From contig NZ_JACHFR010000003.1 of NCBI RefSeq assembly GCF_014202035.1, positions 239,155-303,154 on the forward strand: DNA of 64,000 nt, in the 5' to 3' direction. Each line of letters opens with the position of its first letter. The first letter of the stretch is position 1. Source of the stretch: Treponema rectale (GTDB lineage Bacteria; Spirochaetota; Spirochaetia; Treponematales; Treponemataceae). The position numbers and the translations under genes are program-made. Below, in pieces: positions 28,719 to 37,200 of the stretch. The notes below the pieces were generated by a model. The model was not told where the DNA came from. It saw only the letters and a list, made by a program, of their open reading frames with translations, and made no database searches.

Positions 28719-30008
28719 TTAACATCCGTATGTTTGTTCTGCTTCAGCAGTAATACGGTTGTATGTATCATAAAAACTCAGGTTGTTTTTTCTTGCGGTT
28801 TCTGCAACATCTTCGTATTCAGGGACAAGACGTATTTTTTCCGGTGCAATTATTTTTTTTACTCTTACCGGACCGAAGGATGTATTTACCGTAAGCATTT
28901 CCCTTTCAAGAACGGTTCTGTTCAGAAGCTGACGCCTTATGCCGATTGTGCTCGTATGGGTAAAAATAAGTGTTTCCATGAGTTTTCTGTCTTCTATGCT
29001 GCAGATGACCTCAAGTGTGTATCCCGGCCTGTTTTTTTTCATAAAGCAGGGAATGCAGTGAACTTCTTTTGCGTTGTTTTTTAAAAGCTCATCCATGACG
29101 AAGCCTATTGTTTCCGGGGTGCTGTCATCAATGTCCGTTTCAAGTTTATATACGGAATCCTCTTTTTGGGAAGGTTCTATAATCATTACTCTGAGTATTG
29201 ACGGAATCGTATGGTTTCTTTTGCCTGCTCCCAGACCTGTTTTTTTTATGATGAATGTTTCCGGAAGTTCAGTGTCAGTACGGACGGCTGCCGCTATTGC
29301 TGCTCCTGTTGGCGTTACCAGTTCTCCCTGGACGTTTGTGATGCAGAGGGGAAGGGAATGTTCTTCTGCAATGTATGTTGTTGCAGGAACAGGGACTGGA
29401 AGTATTCCATGCATGCATCTTACAGTTCCACAGCCTTCAGAAATTGATTTTATGCAGACTCTGTCGGCTTTAAGGTCATCCATGCATACTGCAAAGGAAA
29501 TGATGTCAACGATGGAGTCAATTCCTCCTGTTTCGTGAAAGTGAACCAGCTCTGGAGATGTTCCGTGGGCTTTAGCCTCTGCCGAAGCAATTATGCTGAA
29601 TATTTTTTTTGCAAGAACTTTTGCATTTTGAGGAATGCCGCTGTCTTCTATAATCTCATTTATTTTTGCAAGGGAAGTATGGTGATGATGTTCTTCGTGT
29701 TCATGATGATGGTGTTCATGTTCATGATGGTGTTCCTCGTGCTGATGTTCAGAGGAATTATGAAGATGCCCGTAAAGATATTCCATGTCATGATCAAGGC
29801 CTGAGTCTTTGCTGTCAAGGATTACGTTAAAGTCCGTGCATTCGATTCCGCTTTTTTTTACTTTTGAAATCTGAATTTTATATCCTTCAAGCTTTACTGT
29901 AGAAAGTGCTTCCCTGAGTTTTGCTTCGCTTGCACCTGCATCAAGAAGTGCTGCTACTGCCATGTCTCCGCTTATACCGCTGCTGCATTCAAAATACAGT
30001 TGTTTCAT
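28719..30008 (-). CDS. larC: LarC-type nickel-pincer cofactor protein
   Basis: A 429-residue homologue of LarC, the cyclometallase that inserts nickel into the pincer nucleotide cofactor of lactate racemase. The N-terminal LYFECSSGISGDMAVAALLDAGAS and the HFHETGGIDSIVDI segment are typical. Residues ~93-118 are extremely His/Glu-rich (runs of three or four His), a likely nickel store. In some lactobacilli larC is split and needs a ribosomal frameshift; here it is one frame. Its start overlaps the end of larB by 4 bp. No larA or larE lies in the window, so the client enzyme is unknown. Confidence 0.88.
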   Translation of the reverse strand: MKQLYFECSSGISGDMAVAALLDAGASEAKLREALSTVKLEGYKIQISKVKKSGIECTDFNVILDSKDSGLDHDMEYLYGHLHNSSEHQHEEHHHEHEHHHHEHEEHHHHTSLAKINEIIEDSGIPQNAKVLAKKIFSIIASAEAKAHGTSPELVHFHETGGIDSIVDIISFAVCMDDLKADRVCIKSISEGCGTVRCMHGILPVPVPATTYIAEEHSLPLCITNVQGELVTPTGAAIAAAVRTDTELPETFIIKKTGLGAGKRNHTIPSILRVMIIEPSQKEDSVYKLETDIDDSTPETIGFVMDELLKNNAKEVHCIPCFMKKNRPGYTLEVICSIEDRKLMETLIFTHTSTIGIRRQLLNRTVLEREMLTVNTSFGPVRVKKIIAPEKIRLVPEYEDVAETARKNNLSFYDTYNRITAEAEQTYGC

Positions 30009-30697
30009 TTGTTCCCCCTGACTGCAAGCCGGTTGATCTGTGTTGCAATATAGCCGGCTCCGTATCCATTATCGATGTTGACGACACTTATTCCGTTTGC
30101 ACAGGAATTTATCATTGTAAGAAGGGCACTTAATCCTTCAAAGGCTGCTCCGTATCCGGTTGATACAGGAACGGCAATTACCGGTACTTTTACAAGACCT
30201 CCGATAACGCTGGCAAGAGCTCCTTCCATTCCCGCAACGGCAATAACGGCATTTGCCTTCTGTATTTCGTCCTTGCAGGCCATAAGCCGGTGTATTCCGC
30301 TTACTCCTATGTCGTAAAACCGGTTTACCTGACAGCCAAAATATTCTGCAGTTTGTGCTGCTTCTTCTGCAACCGGAATGTCAGCGGTTCCTGCAGAACA
30401 GACTGCAACAAGTCCTTCAGGAGTTTCTTTGTCTTTCTGAATTTTAAGAATCCTGCTGGTTTTATCGTAAGTGCATTCAGAAAACTGCTGCCGCAGGGTT
30501 TCGTATTGCTCTTCTGATGCCCTCGTGCCCATGACGGTACCGTTGTTTTTGTAAAGGGCTGTAAATATCTGAAGAACCTGTTCTGAGGTTTTACCCTGGC
30601 AGTATACAACTTCGTTGAAGCCTGTTCTATTTTTCCTGCCGGTATCAAGTTTTGCAAAGCTTGAATTTTCTTTTTCCAGACTTATGAAGCCTTCCAT
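30005..30697 (-). CDS. larB: LarB-type pyridinium carboxylase (PurE-like)
   Basis: A 230-residue protein. The C-terminal half is PurE-like (GTADIPVAEEAAQTAEYFG, later VPVSTGYGAAFEGLSALLTMINSCANG). LarB carboxylates nicotinic acid adenine dinucleotide in the first step of nickel-pincer cofactor synthesis. The N-terminal ~90 residues are the family's accessory domain. It begins 3 bases after the membrane phosphoesterase gene and is followed by larC with overlapping codons, so larB-larC form the end of the minus-strand cell-wall run. Confidence 0.88.
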   Translation of the reverse strand: MEGFISLEKENSSFAKLDTGRKNRTGFNEVVYCQGKTSEQVLQIFTALYKNNGTVMGTRASEEQYETLRQQFSECTYDKTSRILKIQKDKETPEGLVAVCSAGTADIPVAEEAAQTAEYFGCQVNRFYDIGVSGIHRLMACKDEIQKANAVIAVAGMEGALASVIGGLVKVPVIAVPVSTGYGAAFEGLSALLTMINSCANGISVVNIDNGYGAGYIATQINRLAVRGNK

Positions 30698-30700
30698 GTG

Positions 30701-31816
30701 TCAGTCCTGTTTAATTAAATTGACTACCGCATATTCACAGTTTCGTTCTGTCCTGAATGAATATCCCCAGCCTGCAATTCCAGATGTAACGATTACAGAA
30801 AAATTTCCGTCGGTATATTTTCCGTAGGTAAAGCTGCCTGCTACATCCATTATTCTTCCTACAGGAAAAATCTGACCGGCGTGGGTGTGCCCGCTTAAAA
30901 GAAGGTCTGCACCTGCTTTTTTAACGGCAGAAACATCTTTAGGCTGATGGTCGGCCACAATTATAAAACTGTTCCTGCTGAAGCCTTCGAGAATTTCATT
31001 GATTGAACTGCGTTTTTCCATACGGTCCATAGAAAAATCTTCCCTTCCTGCAAGGACAAGATCCTTATCAATAAGAACTGCATAGTCCTGAAGGATTCTT
31101 ATTCCGTTTTCAGTGATTGCTTCATCCAGTTCTTCCCGGGAGAAAGCCGGAGAAGATGTATACAGCTGTCTGTCGTGGTTTCCGTAGACATAATATATTC
31201 CATATTTTGCCTTCAGGCTGCCGAGGATTTTAAATACATTAAGCATTTCTTTTTTTGAAGTATTTTCATCCGTAATGTCACCGTCAAGTATAATCAGGTC
31301 TGCATTTTCACTGTTGATTTTATCAATGGTGTTTATAAAAACTTTAGTATCCTGAATGGTTGCCCAGTGCATGTCTGAAATAAGGAGAACTTTATAATCC
31401 CGTAAAAGTTTAGGAGAAGTGACGGTATATTCAGTTCTTATTATTCTGTGCATGTTGAACCATGCAATTGTGCTGACGATGATCAGCAGTACGGCCGGAA
31501 TGATGCATAAAATTCTTATGCCGTGAAGTATTCTTAAAAGAGAAGGTTTTCTGTTCCTGCAAAAATGTTTGACCGGAAGGTGAATTATGTCAACTGCAAG
31601 AGTGAATGCAAGAAAATGCATTACATAAATAAGCACATGAGTTTTAAGGTTAAAACTTAAGCAGAGAATTGTAAACGTCAGGGCTGCAGTTATTATTTTT
31701 ATGGACTTCTGCAGTACTGGAAGATTGAAGAACTTCATTATCCTGAAAATGATGATGAAGATATAGACTCCCATTATGAGAGCAAGTATTCCTGCTGCTA
31801 CTAAAAGACCTGCCAT
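30701..31816 (-). CDS. Membrane-anchored calcineurin-like metallophosphoesterase
   Basis: A 371-residue protein. About four hydrophobic segments fill residues 1-~125. The rest is a metallophosphoesterase with the metal motifs LLISDMHW, DGDITDE, YGNHDRQ, VADHQP and SGHTHAGQ in order. It resembles the YkuE/YaeI group, some members of which act on lipid-linked substrates at the membrane. AGGGAGG precedes the ATG. It sits between murD and larB in a tight run, so a cell-envelope job is plausible but unproven. Confidence 0.83.
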   Translation of the reverse strand: MAGLLVAAGILALIMGVYIFIIIFRIMKFFNLPVLQKSIKIITAALTFTILCLSFNLKTHVLIYVMHFLAFTLAVDIIHLPVKHFCRNRKPSLLRILHGIRILCIIPAVLLIIVSTIAWFNMHRIIRTEYTVTSPKLLRDYKVLLISDMHWATIQDTKVFINTIDKINSENADLIILDGDITDENTSKKEMLNVFKILGSLKAKYGIYYVYGNHDRQLYTSSPAFSREELDEAITENGIRILQDYAVLIDKDLVLAGREDFSMDRMEKRSSINEILEGFSRNSFIIVADHQPKDVSAVKKAGADLLLSGHTHAGQIFPVGRIMDVAGSFTYGKYTDGNFSVIVTSGIAGWGYSFRTERNCEYAVVNLIKQD

Positions 31817-31836
31817 AGCTGCCTCCCTGGTTTCTG

Positions 31837-33438
31837 TCAGAAAATATTTTTTACATTGTCCTTAAACTTGTTTCCTCTGTCAAATTCATTGGAGAACATT
31901 CCGAAGGAAGTGCATCCCGGTGAAAATACAACAGGAAGGTACTGGTTTTCATGGGCTGAACCATAAACATGTGAAGCATTTTTTGACATGAGGGAAGTTT
32001 TAAGTATTCCCAGCAGAACTTCAAGAGAATCAAAAGGACCTGTATATTTAATTTTTCTTTCGTCAAGAAGAGGAATAAGTTTGTCTGTTCCCGTTCCTGA
32101 CAGAAGATAGATTTCTTTTGGAATGTATTTTGTTGAGTTTTCTCCGTGGAGGGTTTTTGCAAGAGGTAAAAAGTCAAGGTTTTTATCCGTGCCGCCGGTG
32201 ATTAAAACTACGCTTTGATTGAAGGACTGGCTTGCGGCTGCTGCTGCTTCCGGAACAGTGGCACAGCTGTCGTTGTAAAAAATGATTCTGCGGGAATCCA
32301 CCGGACAGGTCCATTCATGAAATCTTTCAAGCCTGTGGGGAATTCCTTTCCAGTTTCCAAGAATGCTGATAATCTGTTCCGGTGCTACTCCCATAAGGTG
32401 AAGAACAAGGCTTGCATTGAGGACGTTTATCCTCATGTGGTCTCCCGGAACAAAAAGTTCATCCATTATTTTTTCTTCAGAAAGATTATGAGTTTTTGCA
32501 TACGTGCTCTTAAGTTCGTCACAGAGCCGGGCAATTCCCTCTGTTTTTCCTGAAGGAAGTTTTCTCTGGTATACTCCTTCAAAAGAATTGCCTGGAACGG
32601 AAGTTGAGTAGCGGAGTATCTTTGCTTTTGATTCTGAAGCAAAAAGATCTCCCCAGCATCTGCAGCCGGGTTTTGGAGAAAGGGAATCCTTAAGGTAATC
32701 GTCTTCATCTCCGTCTAAAATTGTAAAATCCTTTTCATCCTGGTCAGCATAAATCAGTTTTTTATCATCTACATAACTGTCCATGTCAGAATACCAGTTC
32801 TGATGGTCCGGAACTATTTTTGTTATGACTGCAATTTTTGGCTTAAGGGCTTTTCTTCCCCTTAAATCTGCCAGCTGCCATGAGGAAAGTTCAAGTACAA
32901 CCGGAGTAGTGCCGTCGGTCTGTTCAAGAAAAGTCAGCGGACTTACAGTGATGTTTCCTCCAAGAAAGCTTTTAAATCCTGCTGTCCTGAGTCCGTAATC
33001 TATTGCACTTACAGTACTTGATTTACCTTTGCTTCCTGTGACTGCAATTATCGGAGCTTTGGTAAAGTGAAGGAATATGCTTATGTCTGTTTCTATATGG
33101 GAAGCAGCTGCGAGATATTTATTTCCTTCAAATTTTACGCCTGGATTTTTTATTACACAGTCTGCATTTTCAAAATCCTCAATGCGGTGTTCACCAAGAA
33201 CATATTTCAGATTCTGAAGGGGAAGTTTTGAATCGCTGTTGATTGAGTCAATAGTCGGCTTGAGCTGCTGTTCTGATTTCATGTCAGTGACTGTAACGAT
33301 TGCCCCGTGTTTAAGGAAAAACCTGACGCAGGCTTCTCCTCCGCCGTTAAGTCCCAGTCCCATTACTGTTACGTGTTTTCCGCGGATATCTTCCAGGGTG
33401 CTGAATGTACAGCCTTCAGGATATACATGATGTGTCAT
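31837..33438 (-). CDS. murD: UDP-N-acetylmuramoylalanine--D-glutamate ligase
   Basis: A 533-residue Mur ligase that adds D-Glu to UDP-MurNAc-L-Ala. The ATP loop is AVTGSKGKSSTVSAI (~150), the central domain carries DHQNWYSDMDSYVDDK (a conserved DH and a Lys for carbamylation), and the C-terminal domain has YNDSCATVPEAA with the family's ND-S-ATNP-like pattern and ITGGTDKNLDF. Longer than the usual ~450 residues owing to insertions around 225-330. AAGGAG precedes the start. Grouped with ddl and murE on the same strand. Confidence 0.9.
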   Translation of the reverse strand: MTHHVYPEGCTFSTLEDIRGKHVTVMGLGLNGGGEACVRFFLKHGAIVTVTDMKSEQQLKPTIDSINSDSKLPLQNLKYVLGEHRIEDFENADCVIKNPGVKFEGNKYLAAASHIETDISIFLHFTKAPIIAVTGSKGKSSTVSAIDYGLRTAGFKSFLGGNITVSPLTFLEQTDGTTPVVLELSSWQLADLRGRKALKPKIAVITKIVPDHQNWYSDMDSYVDDKKLIYADQDEKDFTILDGDEDDYLKDSLSPKPGCRCWGDLFASESKAKILRYSTSVPGNSFEGVYQRKLPSGKTEGIARLCDELKSTYAKTHNLSEEKIMDELFVPGDHMRINVLNASLVLHLMGVAPEQIISILGNWKGIPHRLERFHEWTCPVDSRRIIFYNDSCATVPEAAAAASQSFNQSVVLITGGTDKNLDFLPLAKTLHGENSTKYIPKEIYLLSGTGTDKLIPLLDERKIKYTGPFDSLEVLLGILKTSLMSKNASHVYGSAHENQYLPVVFSPGCTSFGMFSNEFDRGNKFKDNVKNIF

Positions 33439-33492
33439 AAAAAAATCTCCTTTGAATAGTAGTTGCAGCTTTAAGAATTCAATATCAAAAAA

Positions 33493-34209
33493 TCAGCAGT
33501 CCCACCATGCAGCTGCACTTTGATCTGCAAGCTGAAGCAGCAGGACAAGAGGATTCTGCAGAAAGTTTGAGTAATTCAACCGTTCCAGTTCACTTAAATC
33601 ACTGAATCCCATGTGGCGGCTTACGGCTTCAATTACGTTCCGCCTGTTTATCATCGACGGAACTGTTTTCAGCATTATAAGGACGGATTCGTTTCCGTGT
33701 CCCAGATTCCTCATTTCCGGTTTTACTTTAAATACCGGTTTTTTTGTCCAGTTGCCGTTTATGTCCTTTGTGTTGTGGAATTCAACTTTATAACTGCCGA
33801 CTTTGCAGAAATCATGGCAGACTGCACTTAAAAATACGTCTTCTGCCGTATACGGGAATGTGCTTCCTGGAACTGATGCAAGGGGAGAAGAAAGAAAGCT
33901 TTCTGCTACCGGTACTGCAAATCTAAGTGCCTGAAGGGTAACCATAAGCGTGTGAACGCATAAGCCTGAATCCCAGTTTCCGTGAAACTTTGTTGAAGCC
34001 GGTGCCTTAAAAAAATCCGTTGCGGCCAGGTATTCTTTAAGGGAACTGCATTCTCCGCTGTCTGACATGATGAATTCTGCCATCTTGAAGTAGCATTCCT
34101 TTACTTTTGAAATGTCAAAGTTTTTCGGACCGCGGATACATTCAGAAGTTTCAAAAATTTCAATCAGGCTGTGTATCTGGGATTTCAGGAGATCAAGTTC
34201 TTCTTTCAT
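33493..34209 (-). CDS. HD-domain phosphohydrolase-like protein
   Basis: A 238-residue protein with an HD pattern: HTLMV (~88), the SAVCHDFCK doublet (~130), a LGHGNES histidine (~175) and SRHMGF (~200). These residues should bind one or two metals. HD proteins of this size hydrolyse nucleotides or nucleic-acid ends; substrate unknown. AAGGA precedes the ATG. It sits 9 bases after ddl and 54 bases before murD, so it travels with cell-wall genes though its own role need not be in the wall. Confidence 0.72.
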   Translation of the reverse strand: MKEELDLLKSQIHSLIEIFETSECIRGPKNFDISKVKECYFKMAEFIMSDSGECSSLKEYLAATDFFKAPASTKFHGNWDSGLCVHTLMVTLQALRFAVPVAESFLSSPLASVPGSTFPYTAEDVFLSAVCHDFCKVGSYKVEFHNTKDINGNWTKKPVFKVKPEMRNLGHGNESVLIMLKTVPSMINRRNVIEAVSRHMGFSDLSELERLNYSNFLQNPLVLLLQLADQSAAAWWDC

Positions 34210-34218
34210 AAAAAATCC

Positions 34219-35352
34219 TTATGTACGGGAGGTGCAGAGACGTTCCTTTTCTTTGAAGGCGTGCAGGGCTTCTTCAAGAAGATAGTCGATTAATTTTGTG
34301 TATTCCAGTCCTGCTGCTGAACACATTTTCGGGAACATGCTTATGGAAGTAAATCCCGGAAGGGTGTTGATTTCGTTCAGGTATGTATCTCCAGTATCTC
34401 TGTCGATAAAAAAGTCTACCCGGCTGAGGCCAGAGGCGTTAACTGCTGCATAGGCTTTTTTTGCAGTAGTCCGTATGTATTCAAGTTTATCTTCATCAAG
34501 AAGGGCAGGTATCTTTAATTCCGCACCGTCAGGATCATTATACTTTGCATCGTAGTCGTAGAAAGTGTGTTTTGGAACGATTTCTCCCGGACCGTAAGCC
34601 TTGAGTACAGTACAGTCAGCTGAAGAATCTTCCGTAATGGAGTTGCCTGTAACGGAACATTCAACTTCTCTTGCGTTAATTGCTTTTTCTACAAGAACCT
34701 TGTTGTCCCAGTTGAAAGCTTCCATGAGGGCTGCGTTAAGCTCACGCCTGTCATTTGCCTTTGATGCACCGTCGCTGGAACCTGCAGAGCACGGCTTTAC
34801 GAAAAGCGGAAATCCGTATTCCTGTATGGCTTTTTCTATTAAACCGTCATAGCGCTTTGAATCATTTACGTCTGATCTTGTAAGGCAGATTCCCGGTACG
34901 ACAGGAAGTCCTGCTGCTTTCCATAGAATCTTTGTTGTGTCTTTGTCCATTGATGCAGCGCTGGCAAGTACTCCGCAGCCTACATATGGAATTCCTGCCA
35001 TTTCAAAAAGTCCCTGAATTGTTCCGTCTTCAGAATAAGTTCCGTGCATTACCGGAAAAACTGCGTCACATGGAATGAAGGAGCCGCATGCGTAGAAGAT
35101 ACTGTTCCTGCTGTTTCCTGGAAAAATGGAAACTGCGTTTTTTTCATCGGCATGAACGGAAAGTTTTGCGTCAGGATTGTTTCTTAATTCATTAAAGACG
35201 CTGTCATTTTCAAGATACCATTTTCCGTCTTTTGCAATGGAAATCATTTTTACGCTGTGTTCTGAACTGATAGCCCTGGCAACGCTGGCACAGGAAAGCA
35301 GGGAAATTTCATGTTCTCCAGATTTTCCGCCGTAGATTAAAATTATATTCAT
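34219..35352 (-). CDS. ddl: D-alanine--D-alanine ligase
   Basis: A 377-residue ATP-grasp enzyme that makes the D-Ala-D-Ala end of the peptidoglycan stem. The N-terminal YGGKSGEHEISLLS with its Glu, the VFPVMHGTYSEDGTIQGL segment, FVKPCSAGSSDGASK (ATP lid) and the C-terminal RVDFFID...LNEINTLPGFTSISMFP metal- and substrate-binding residues are all present. AAGGA sits before the ATG and the gene has its own promoter in the gap after murE. Confidence 0.95.
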   Translation of the reverse strand: MNIILIYGGKSGEHEISLLSCASVARAISSEHSVKMISIAKDGKWYLENDSVFNELRNNPDAKLSVHADEKNAVSIFPGNSRNSIFYACGSFIPCDAVFPVMHGTYSEDGTIQGLFEMAGIPYVGCGVLASAASMDKDTTKILWKAAGLPVVPGICLTRSDVNDSKRYDGLIEKAIQEYGFPLFVKPCSAGSSDGASKANDRRELNAALMEAFNWDNKVLVEKAINAREVECSVTGNSITEDSSADCTVLKAYGPGEIVPKHTFYDYDAKYNDPDGAELKIPALLDEDKLEYIRTTAKKAYAAVNASGLSRVDFFIDRDTGDTYLNEINTLPGFTSISMFPKMCSAAGLEYTKLIDYLLEEALHAFKEKERLCTSRT

Positions 35353-35384
35353 TTTTTTATTCCTTAATAAATTATGTTGAACAG

Positions 35385-35413
35385 ATTATAACGGAAACAC
35401 CGTTGTTTGTTTA
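35385..35413 (-). promoter_or_regulatory. ddl promoter
   Basis: Minus strand: TAAACA (35413-35408), 17-bp spacer, TATAAT (35390-35385), followed by a leader with AAGGA. A short AACGG/CCGTT stem just upstream of the -10 may mark the end of murE transcription. Confidence 0.6.
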
Positions 35414-35422
35414 GTTTAAGCA

Positions 35423-37135
35423 TTACTTCTGAGAGAGAAGTTCCTGCAGCGCTTTTTTTGCTTCTGCAATTTCATCATACGGGACAGGCTTGTCTTTGTA
35501 GATGATGGAATTTTCATGACTCTTTCCTAAAAGAAGAATTATGTCGTCATTTCCGGCATCCTTTAATGCCAGACGTATGGCAGCTTTTCTATCCGGTACA
35601 AGGAAGAGGTCTTTGCCTTCTGTCTTTCCGGCTTTTTTTGCTCCGGAAGCAATCTGGTTTAAGATTTCCATGCTGTCTTCAAAACGCGGGTCTTCATCTG
35701 TAAGAATAACCCTGTCACAGAATCTGCCTGCGATTTCTCCCTGAAGGGGACGTTTTTTTACATCCCTTTCTCCTCCTGAACCGAATACGCAGGTCATTTT
35801 TCCGGTGCAGCGTTTTCTTACCGGAGGAAATATGGTTTCGAAGGATGAAGGGGTATGGGCGTAGTCAACTATGACTTCAAAAGGCTGTCCTTCATCTATT
35901 ACGGTCATGCGGCCTTTTACTGGAGTAAAGGACTCGAGGCTTGGAACAAGATCTTCAAGGGTGCATTCCGTAGAAAGGGCAACTGCAAGAAGGGCTGCCA
36001 TAATGTTGTAGGCATTGAAGGCTCCCGGAAGAGGGCATTTTACATGTACGGTCCTGTTTTTGTCTGCCAGATCATGGGTGTTTTCAAATCTGTAAATCGT
36101 AAAGGTAAGGCCGTATCTTGCACTTGCAATGTTTCTGGCTGCAAGGTATGCAATGTCAGAAGGAACCGGAGGAAGAGGCTGTGCGTTGATTTCTTCACCG
36201 GCTGATTTTCCGGCTTTGCCTTCTGTCGTAAAACCGAATGTTTTTTTAGTTGTTGCTTTCTTAAAGTATACTGCGGCAGGGTCTTCCAGATTTACTATGC
36301 CGAAACTTGGTACCGTAACTTTTTTCCCGGCAATGATTTTTTCGTGGTCATGCTTATCAAGGGCTCTGAACAGGTTAGCCTTGTCACTTTTGTACTGCTC
36401 GTAGGTTCCGTGGAATTCAAGATGCTCAAGGGTTACGTTCATAAATACGGCAACATCAAAAAGTACGTCTCCCAGACGGTTTGTTCTTGTGCTCAGTCCG
36501 TGGGAAGAACTTTCGACTACGGCATGGGTACATCCGTTTTCAAGCATTTCGTAAAGTTCCCGCTGTACTATCGGAGCTTCCGGTGTAGTCTGATGCTGGG
36601 GATTGTCAATGGCATCCTCTCCAAGTGAGTACTGAACTGTAGATATGAATCCGGCTTTTATTCCCCTTGCCCTGAGAAGCTGCCAGATGAATGCAACGGT
36701 TGAGGATTTTCCTTCTGTCCCGGTTACGCCGTATATTACAAGCTTTTTTGAAGGATAGTCATAGAATGCTGCAGAAACCGGACTCATGGCAAAGCGGCTT
36801 GATTCAACTTTGAGGAACACTGTCTGCTGTTTTGAGGAAGCAGTAGCTGCTGCAATTGCATTTTTTTCTTCTTCAGAAAATTCTCCTTCAAATACAACTG
36901 CACAGGCTCCGTTTTTAACGGCGTCAGCAATGAATTTATTTCCTGTAGTATGAGTTCCCGGAAGTGCAAAGAACAGGCTTCCCGGTTTTACCTGCCGGCT
37001 GTCAAAGGCCAGTGAAGAAATGCAGGCTGCCTGTGCGGATTTAAGTGCAGTACCCGGAGCAAGTTCTGTTTTTCCGTCTTCTGCAACGATGGTATTTTCA
37101 AATGTATTAAGCAAATCAGATAAATATTTTTTCAT
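35423..37135 (-). CDS. murE: UDP-MurNAc-tripeptide synthetase MurE
   Basis: A 570-residue Mur ligase that adds the third amino acid of the stem peptide. The ATP loop GVTGTEGKSSTVAFI is near 136 and the VVESSSHGLSTR segment near 210. In the C-terminal domain the amino-acid selecting motif reads DEDPRFED instead of the DNPR of diaminopimelate-adding enzymes. Treponeme peptidoglycan that has been analysed contains ornithine, so ornithine is a reasonable guess for the substrate. No ribosome binding site precedes the ATG; a promoter ends 10 bases upstream. Confidence 0.9.
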   Translation of the reverse strand: MKKYLSDLLNTFENTIVAEDGKTELAPGTALKSAQAACISSLAFDSRQVKPGSLFFALPGTHTTGNKFIADAVKNGACAVVFEGEFSEEEKNAIAAATASSKQQTVFLKVESSRFAMSPVSAAFYDYPSKKLVIYGVTGTEGKSSTVAFIWQLLRARGIKAGFISTVQYSLGEDAIDNPQHQTTPEAPIVQRELYEMLENGCTHAVVESSSHGLSTRTNRLGDVLFDVAVFMNVTLEHLEFHGTYEQYKSDKANLFRALDKHDHEKIIAGKKVTVPSFGIVNLEDPAAVYFKKATTKKTFGFTTEGKAGKSAGEEINAQPLPPVPSDIAYLAARNIASARYGLTFTIYRFENTHDLADKNRTVHVKCPLPGAFNAYNIMAALLAVALSTECTLEDLVPSLESFTPVKGRMTVIDEGQPFEVIVDYAHTPSSFETIFPPVRKRCTGKMTCVFGSGGERDVKKRPLQGEIAGRFCDRVILTDEDPRFEDSMEILNQIASGAKKAGKTEGKDLFLVPDRKAAIRLALKDAGNDDIILLLGKSHENSIIYKDKPVPYDEIAEAKKALQELLSQK

Positions 37136-37145
37136 GATAATATGG

Positions 37146-37174
37146 ATTTTACTTTTTTTATCTTATTTAAACAA
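37146..37174 (-). promoter_or_regulatory. murE promoter, predicted very short leader
   Basis: Minus strand: TTGTTT (37174-37169), 17-bp spacer, TAAAAT (37151-37146), then 10 bases to ATG 37135. No Shine-Dalgarno sequence. Its -35 overlaps that of the divergent MATE promoter. Confidence 0.5.
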
Positions 37175-37194
37175 CTGTTCTTTTGCGCTATGAT
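37166..37194 (+). promoter_or_regulatory. MATE-gene promoter, predicted leaderless
   Basis: TTTAAA (37166-37171), 17-bp spacer, TATGAT (37189-37194), 6 bases to ATG 37201. No Shine-Dalgarno sequence. Confidence 0.6.
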
Positions 37195-37200
37195 AAAAAA

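Noticed and set aside
28659..29084. A 141-codon Phe/Cys-rich frame after tRNA-Thr.
   Set aside because: It is antisense to larC, begins in a terminator stem and shows no ribosome site.
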